Positions 59,462-64,000 of a stretch of DNA of 64,000 bases are shown piece after piece. The position numbers and the translations under genes were made by a program. The stretch is from Haloechinothrix alba (GTDB taxonomy: Bacteria; Actinomycetota; Actinomycetes; Mycobacteriales; Pseudonocardiaceae): contig NZ_FZNW01000006.1 of assembly GCF_900188115.1 (NCBI RefSeq), positions 186,001 to 250,000 on the forward strand, in the 5' to 3' direction. Numbering within the stretch: the stretch's first letter is position 1; each line of letters begins with the position of its first letter. The notes beneath the pieces are model-generated. The model was not told where the DNA came from. It saw only the letters and a program-made list of their open reading frames with translations, and did no database searches.

Positions 59462-59778
59462 TATCATATTGAGAGGAATGCATAGGCGGCTAGATTATGT
59501 GGAAGTAGCTGGATGGTTCACGAAATCGGTGTCAGAGTGAGGAATGAAGGGGGTGGTGGGGGAGGTTAGGTCGGCTGTTGATCTATGTTGATTCGTCAAC
59601 GATGCCGGTGTGGCACGTTGCGGGTGAGGCGACGGTGGTAATGTGAAGGCGCAACTGTGAGGTTGTCGCCGAGTCGTGGGTACCACTCCGCTGTATTAGG
59701 ATGGGTACGAGCTATACGTTTAGCACGCTGAGAATCGGGATGTTGACGAGCAGTGCGCGGCAGAATCCTCATTGAGGA
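59462..59778. other. Intergenic stretch after gajB
   Basis: No gene is visible. A short GTTGA-TTCG-TCAAC tetraloop hairpin (59587-59600) and the palindrome AATCCTCATTGAGGATT (59764-59780), which overlaps the next gene's stop, could act as terminators for the two converging units. T-runs are absent. Confidence 0.4.
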
Positions 59779-59994
59779 TTACTCATGCTCGGCGACATCT
59801 TCGTCAAGCACGATGGAGCCTCGCGCGGCGTCGATGACCCCGATGCGTATGTCGTCGGGGTATTCGTAGACGACGCCATCCGAGTCAATTCTGTGGCACA
59901 TATCGGCATTCACGTTCGTCGGTGCAGCGGGTGGGGCCCCGGCCGGTGCGGGGATTCGGGGCGGCGCTGGTTGGGGGTAGCGCATCTCCCGCAC
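59779..59994 (-). CDS. Small hypothetical protein
   Basis: A 71-residue frame begins with a Pro/Ala-rich stretch (YPQPAPPRIPAPAGAPPAAP) and ends in a folded-looking segment, DGVVYEYPDDIRIGVIDAARG, then an acidic tail. The start may be GTG 59994 or the ATG three codons later. Family is unrecognised; similar short proteins occur near XRE/DUF397 loci. Confidence 0.5.
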   Translation of the reverse strand: MREMRYPQPAPPRIPAPAGAPPAAPTNVNADMCHRIDSDGVVYEYPDDIRIGVIDAARGSIVLDEDVAEHE

Positions 59995-60090
59995 CGGCCG
60001 GGAGGCTGTGTGCGCCCGTCGGCAGTGCGCGTGCGGTACTGAGTCGGGAGCGATCCTGGATAGTTGGTGTGGTTGGTGTGGACTGGGTCG

Positions 60091-60354
60091 CTAAGGCGAA
60101 TCAGCTGTCCGATCGAGGTGCACGATGGCGTCGCGCAGGACGCCGCGCAGTGCGCCTACGTTCAGTGGTTCGATATGCCACGGGCCCGGCGCAGACGCGT
60201 CCAAAGAGAGTCCGGTCGCCGTTACGTCGACCAGAAGCAGGCAGCGGTGCCCGTCTCGATCGCGGCAGTCGATGGTCCACGCGTCCGGCGCGCGTGCGCG
60301 CGTCAACCGGGCTACCTGGCGCTCGAAGGCTCCTACGCGCCGGTCTGTACCCAT
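60091..60354 (-). CDS. Small hypothetical protein
   Basis: The 87-residue product (MGTDRRVGAFERQVARLTRA...) starts at ATG 60354 behind GGAGGG; the longer frame to 60453 has no ribosome site. The sequence WTIDCRDRDGHRCLLLVDVTATGLSLDA and WHIEPLNVGALRGVLRDAIVHL suggests a small alpha/beta protein. No family is recognised. It is divergent from the XRE regulator. Confidence 0.6.
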   Translation of the reverse strand: MGTDRRVGAFERQVARLTRARAPDAWTIDCRDRDGHRCLLLVDVTATGLSLDASAPGPWHIEPLNVGALRGVLRDAIVHLDRTADSP

Positions 60355-60516
60355 CGTGTGCCCTCCAAGCCGTGCCCTCTGCGTGGTCAACCTCGGAATA
60401 TCGAGAAGTATTACGCGGTTACGGTAACCTATCAATAGGACGGTTTGGTTCACGGGTGTGGTGCCAATGTAGTATCCGATCGTCGTACTGGTTCCAGTCG
60501 AAAGCGAGGACGCGCG

Positions 60517-61374
60517 ATGCCGCCGGTGTCCCCGACGGTTGCTCGATGGGAGCTGGGTATTCGGCTGCGTCGACGACGCGCGCAGCTAGGTATCGACGTG
60601 CAGACCATCACCGCGCGACTGGGCTTCTCGCGCAACTATTGGTCGGCCATCGAGAACGACCGCAAGCTCCTGTCCGAGGAGAAGCTCAGGACACTACTTG
60701 AACTTTACGAGTTCGACGAGGACGAGCAGCAGGAACTACTTGCACTACGCGAGTCTGCTAAGGAACGCGGCTGGTGGAGCCGCTACTCGGCCTTGTTCAG
60801 TGAGGAACTACTGCGCGTGTACGGGCTTGAACACGGCGCGGAAAGCATTCGGACCTACGAGAGCCTGCTCGTGCCCGGCCTGCTGCAAACGTCCGACTAC
60901 GCCCGCGCGCTCATCTCGTCCGACCTTGCCAACATTCGCCAGGTCGAGGTCGACCAGCGGGTCGAGGTGCGCATGCGGAGGCAGCAGCGACTGTCCGGGG
61001 ACGATCCGCTGCAGCTCACGGCCGTGATCAGCGAAGCTGCACTGCTCCAGCAGATCGGCGGGACGGAGGTGCTGAGTCGGCAGCTGGAGTATCTCGCCGA
61101 CATGATTGAGAAGTATCCGGAGACGATCGAGTTGCGGGTGATCCCGTTCACGGCGACCGCTGGCGGAGTGCTCGGCGCATCCACTTTCCATGTGATCGAG
61201 TTCGCTAGCGCTGAGCTACCGAGTTTGGCGTGGCAAGAGACCGTCACGTCGCAAGGCGTCATCGAGAGTGAAACGCAGGTCCGCGATCTCGCCATGACCC
61301 ACGCACAAGCGCTAACCCAGGGGTTGGACCGGCAAGAGTCCCTGGAACTCATCCGGCGGTACGCCAGGGGGTAG
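60517..61374 (+). CDS. XRE-family regulator with DUF5753 domain
   Basis: The 285-residue protein has an N-terminal helix-turn-helix (RLRRRRAQLGIDVQTITARL then GFSRNYWSAIENDRKLLSEE) and the DUF5753 ligand-like domain (IRTYESLLVPGLLQTSDYARALI, EAALLQQIGG, VIPFTATAGGVLGASTFHVIEF). ATG 60517 is chosen for the family N terminus MPPVSPTVARWELG. Together with the DUF397 gene 10 bases downstream it forms the WhiJ-type pair common in actinomycetes, where the regulator counteracts its small partner. Confidence 0.92.
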   Translation: MPPVSPTVARWELGIRLRRRRAQLGIDVQTITARLGFSRNYWSAIENDRKLLSEEKLRTLLELYEFDEDEQQELLALRESAKERGWWSRYSALFSEELLRVYGLEHGAESIRTYESLLVPGLLQTSDYARALISSDLANIRQVEVDQRVEVRMRRQQRLSGDDPLQLTAVISEAALLQQIGGTEVLSRQLEYLADMIEKYPETIELRVIPFTATAGGVLGASTFHVIEFASAELPSLAWQETVTSQGVIESETQVRDLAMTHAQALTQGLDRQESLELIRRYARG

Positions 61375-61384
61375 AGTTGCATGC

Positions 61385-61588
61385 ATGAGTTCGCGTCCGC
61401 GACATGTCACCCCGCAGACCGACTGGTTTAAGAGCAGCTACAGCAGCTCGACTGGCACGTGCGTAGAGGTGCGATTCGCTGACGCGCAGGTCGGAGTCCG
61501 CGATAGCAAGAGCAGCCAGTCCGACGAGTCTGCACTGACGATCGCCCCGCAACATTGGGCCGCCTTCATTGCCGGGTTGTCGGCGTAG
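61385..61588 (+). CDS. DUF397 small protein
   Basis: The 67-residue protein shows the DUF397 pattern: WFKSSYSSSTGTCVEVRF, VGVRDSKSSQSDESALTIAP and HWAAFIAGL. It is the partner of the preceding XRE regulator; such pairs behave like toxin-antitoxin or developmental switches in Streptomyces. Confidence 0.92.
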   Translation: MSSRPRHVTPQTDWFKSSYSSSTGTCVEVRFADAQVGVRDSKSSQSDESALTIAPQHWAAFIAGLSA

Positions 61589-61692
61589 TCGGCAACAGAC
61601 GTACACCGGCAGTAGCCTGAATATACCGTACGACAGCGAGCGTCGGTCATCACCGCATGCGGGTATGGCCTCCTGTGAGTGCTGTCCGTCCG

Positions 61693-62613
61693 TCACCAAC
61701 CGGACCCGACCAGCTCATTGAAGAGACGCTCGGCGTCACGCTCCTGCTCGACCACCTGATGAGTATGCCGCATGAACTCCGCGCGATTGGTCGCGACATG
61801 CACACCGGGTCGGCCCTGCAGCTTCTTCGCCCACTCGGTGGAGGCGACAACATCGTCGGTCAAGATCACGGGACGACCGTGTTCCACAGCCTTCCTGGCC
61901 TGTGTACGAGCGCCACTGTGTTCGCCTGCCTCGACGACAACTGTCGCCCGGCCATAGCCGGACATCACAGCATTGCGCATCGGGAAGCTGTGCCGCTGCG
62001 GCGGCGCGTCGGGCCAGAACTGAGAGAGCACCAGGCCAGCTTCTGCAATAGTGTCCTGCAATTCGCGGTTCGACTCCGGATACGCGCGCGAGATGCCGGT
62101 CCCGAGGATTGCAACCGTCCGGCCATCGGCGTCCAAGGCTGCTTCGTGCGCCGCGGTGTCAATCCCCTCCGCTAGGCCGGACAACACGGTGATGCCCGCT
62201 TCTACCAGGTCGCCGGCGATGAGGCGGGCGATGTCCCGAGCACGTTCCGACGCCTTCCGGGATCCCACCACGGAAACAGCCAGATCGTCCGGCATCACTC
62301 TGCCCCGGGCGAACAGGAAGGGTGGAGCCTGGTAGATCTCCCGCAAGCGGGAGGGGTAATCCGGATCAAGGATGCTGAGGAAGCGCCAGCCGTGATCGGC
62401 CCACGAGTGTAGGTCCGACCGAGCTGACGAAAGCATGTCGGGCGTGGCTGGATCTGGGAGGAGCGCGCCCTCGTCGCGGCTCGCCCACGCTGCTTGCGCG
62501 CTGCCGTGCTCCAGTACACGCTCCGTCGCATCAGACCAGCTCGTTCCTTTGGGGAGGCTGCGCAGGAGCGCGACCAGGGCGATGTGTTCCTCGCTCGGGC
62601 AGGTCATGCCCAT
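61693..62613 (-). CDS. DprA-like Rossmann-fold protein
   Basis: The 306-residue protein carries the DprA/Smf signature: SVVGSRKASERARDIA, VLSGLAEGIDTAAHEAAL, TVAILGTGISRAYPESN, SFPMRNAVMSG and VVVEAGEHSGARTQARKAVEHGRPV. Housekeeping DprA loads RecA on incoming DNA, but this copy sits in an accessory island away from topA or rnhB neighbours, has a short N terminus and lacks the C-terminal DML1-like wing. A defence role is inferred from context only. It is divergent from the McrB-like locus. Confidence 0.82.
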   Translation of the reverse strand: MGMTCPSEEHIALVALLRSLPKGTSWSDATERVLEHGSAQAAWASRDEGALLPDPATPDMLSSARSDLHSWADHGWRFLSILDPDYPSRLREIYQAPPFLFARGRVMPDDLAVSVVGSRKASERARDIARLIAGDLVEAGITVLSGLAEGIDTAAHEAALDADGRTVAILGTGISRAYPESNRELQDTIAEAGLVLSQFWPDAPPQRHSFPMRNAVMSGYGRATVVVEAGEHSGARTQARKAVEHGRPVILTDDVVASTEWAKKLQGRPGVHVATNRAEFMRHTHQVVEQERDAERLFNELVGSGW

Positions 62614-62655
62614 ACCGTAGGCGGTCTCGCACGACCGGGCCCGATCTGTCGGACT

Positions 62656-62703
62656 TGCTCATTAGCATGCTCACTGACGCCGTAATGAGCATGTTAGCGA
62701 GCA
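62656..62703. promoter_or_regulatory. Large inverted repeat in the DprA/McrB-like spacer
   Basis: TGCTCATTAGCATGCTCA (62656-62673) is matched in inverse by 62686-62703 with three differences, spacer 12 bases. Each arm is itself a tandem of TGCTC/ATGCTCA hexamer-like units, and the repeat ends 16 bases before the GTG at 62719. It is a likely operator for divergent transcription. Confidence 0.6.
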
Positions 62704-62718
62704 TGTTGGACACGTACA

Positions 62719-62874
62719 GTGCTGGATGATGAACTCAGCGATCTCGTCAGCCGTGGACTCGTACTCCAACGTGGGAGCAGACGGTGGGCGCACTACGAAC
62801 TCGCGTCAGAGATCGAATACGCGGTACCCCCGGGCCGCCATGATGACCCTCGACGAAGGGGTGCAGATCCGTGA
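62719..62874 (+). CDS. Short winged-helix-like ORF ahead of the McrB-like gene
   Basis: From GTG 62719 the frame gives 51 residues, VLDDELSDLVSRGLVLQRGS then RRWAHYELA, and an Arg-rich end, with TGA overlapping the next gene's GTG by GTGA. The pattern is that of the wing helix of AlbA_2-type or MarR-like regulators. No ribosome site is obvious, so it may be a remnant fused to the operator or a tiny regulator. Confidence 0.4.
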   Translation: MLDDELSDLVSRGLVLQRGSRRWAHYELASEIEYAVPPGRHDDPRRRGADP

Positions 62875-64000
62875 GTGACCCGTTCGACGCCGTGCTCCCG
62901 AACCCGTACGGCGAACAAGCCTCGGTCAGCACCTCGGCCGCAGCGAAGGGAAGCCGAGCAACGACGGAAAACACGACGTCCGGGAGCAGCACCATGCGTC
63001 GGCCCCTGCTACTGCGCACGATGTTCGACGTGTTGCGTCGCGCCGACGGGCCGTGCGCTGCGGGCGACGTGCTCGCCGCCGTCGCCGAGCGCGTGGACCT
63101 TACCCCGGACGAGACGCACCGGTACGCGCATTCCGGCGGCTACCGCTATCGCACTTACCTGCATCGAGCATCGTCCTGGGCACACCGCGTTGGGTGGATG
63201 GTTAAGCACGATGGCCGGTGGGAGCTGACCGCCGCAGGCAAGACGGCGGTCGACAACATCCAGGATGATGGCGAGCTGGCTCGTGTGCTGCACCGCCTCT
63301 ACCGCCAGGCCCGGCACGTCAGTGGAGTACTGGAGGCGGTCGAGTACGGGTCCTGGGTAGCACTGTCCGACGTCGCCGCTGTCACCAACGTCCCGACTGA
63401 GCAGCTCGTCGATCTCTTCGGCGCCGGTGGGGTGACCAACAGCCATCGCGTCCTGGCCGACGACGGCTCGCTCCGGTCGGACGCCGCGGGAGGTGACGCG
63501 CAGCGCGAGCAACTCGCTGACGAAGGAATCGTCTTTGACGCCGTCGAACAGGCCGACCCCACAGCGCGGGTGACGATCGAGGAGCTACGGCAAGCTCTTG
63601 CCGATACGGCTGTCGATGCAGAGTCCACGGGTACGCGCGCCTGGCTGGTGCGCGGGTCCAGCGTCGACGGGCACAACCTCGTGCCGACCTGGCTGACGCA
63701 GGGCTGGGTGTCGCTGGCCGCCACGAACCTGCGTGCCCTCGACCTGCCGGTCAGCCGCGCGCAGCTGGGCGAGTTCGTGGCCACCGACTACCAACACAAG
63801 GCCTACGCGGTACGGCAGAACAAGGTCGCCGAGTTCGACGCGTTCCTGAACCAGATGAAACCGGACGACCTGGTGCTGACCACCTCGGGCGGCAAGATCT
63901 ACGGCGCGACGATCACCGGCCCCGCCAGCTACACTGTCTCCGAGGACGGCCACTCCAACCTGCGCCGGCCTGTGAGCTGGCTCAACCGCGAGGCGCCGAT
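62871..64000 (+). CDS. McrB-like restriction protein, N-terminal part (partial)
   Basis: The frame runs open to the window end (376 codons). After a Ser/Thr-rich start it has an Mrr-N-like winged helix (LLLRTMFDVLRRADGPCAAGDVLAAV, WAHRVGWMVKHDGRWELTAAGKTAV). Residues from about 290 on (GEFVATDYQHKAYAVRQNKV, MKPDDLVLTTSGGKIYGATI, NLRRPVSWL) resemble the EVE/McrB-N modified-base reader. In full-length relatives an AAA+ GTPase follows, which is outside the window. An ATG at 62994 is an alternative start. Confidence 0.65.
   Translation, partial: MSDPFDAVLPNPYGEQASVSTSAAAKGSRATTENTTSGSSTMRRPLLLRTMFDVLRRADGPCAAGDVLAAVAERVDLTPDETHRYAHSGGYRYRTYLHRASSWAHRVGWMVKHDGRWELTAAGKTAVDNIQDDGELARVLHRLYRQARHVSGVLEAVEYGSWVALSDVAAVTNVPTEQLVDLFGAGGVTNSHRVLADDGSLRSDAAGGDAQREQLADEGIVFDAVEQADPTARVTIEELRQALADTAVDAESTGTRAWLVRGSSVDGHNLVPTWLTQGWVSLAATNLRALDLPVSRAQLGEFVATDYQHKAYAVRQNKVAEFDAFLNQMKPDDLVLTTSGGKIYGATITGPASYTVSEDGHSNLRRPVSWLNREAP

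Overview
The window is GC-rich DNA (third codon positions almost all G or C, many GTG starts, 4-base ATGA/GTGA overlaps) from an actinobacterium. The gene content points to Pseudonocardiales (an Amycolatopsis/Saccharomonospora/Prauserella-like genome): priA in place of hisA and trpF, a SoxR with actinobacterial neighbours, a KstR-type operator, XRE-DUF397 pairs, and intergenic repeats of the TGAATGACGCTTTCA type. The genus is an inference; no rRNA or tRNA is present to settle it.

Positions 1-33.4 kb are a dense housekeeping block. It starts with the end of an unknown gene and an M48 metallopeptidase. The NAD regulator NrtR is divergent from nadA-nadB-nadC. Then come a nitrilase-family amidase and a mixed histidine/tryptophan supercluster: hisD, a class V aminotransferase, hisC, hisB, a small membrane protein, soxR, an MFS exporter, hisH, priA, a PPOX protein, an ABC-2 exporter pair, hisF, hisI, trpE, a Trp-associated membrane protein, trpC, trpB, trpA and lgt. 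A divergent SDR/DapB-like pair under a perfect KstR-type box, a small multi-pass membrane protein and the glutamate synthase genes gltB-gltD close the block. Four intergenic spaces carry palindromic or tandem short repeats.

Positions 33.6-40.2 kb are a transition zone. They hold a secreted trypsin-like protease, a hemerythrin protein, a leftward operon (DGQHR/DndB-like protein, sigma-70 family factor, membrane coiled-coil protein), relics of a second kinase/TPR gene and of a UvrD-type helicase, and a Ser/Thr kinase with a TPR tail.

Positions 40.2-64 kb are an accessory island. An AlbA_2/Schlafen-type regulator starts inside a 49-bp palindrome and is bracketed by 72-bp direct repeats. It is followed by a broken drmC-like phospholipase-D gene abutting a dead IS1380-like transposase, and then by a defence operon: a giant DUF1998 helicase with a predicted C-terminal nuclease fold, a DrmD-like SNF2 helicase, an Eco57I/DrmMI-like adenine methyltransferase, and a Gabija pair (GajA OLD-type ATPase/TOPRIM and GajB UvrD-type helicase). 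The methyltransferase 3' end and the Gabija genes are visibly less GC-rich than their neighbours. Downstream are two small unknown genes, an XRE-DUF397 pair, a DprA-like protein and the 5' part of an McrB-like gene with a winged-helix and a modified-base-reader-like domain, cut by the window end.

The best candidate for something not simply textbook is the 38-60 kb island. It combines a DISARM-like layout in which DrmA/DrmB functions seem replaced by one 1733-residue protein, a decayed drmC, and Gabija in the same orientation. A 19-bp element (TGTTGACTACGTTMACAGT) sits both before this operon and before the DGQHR-sigma operon 5.5 kb away.
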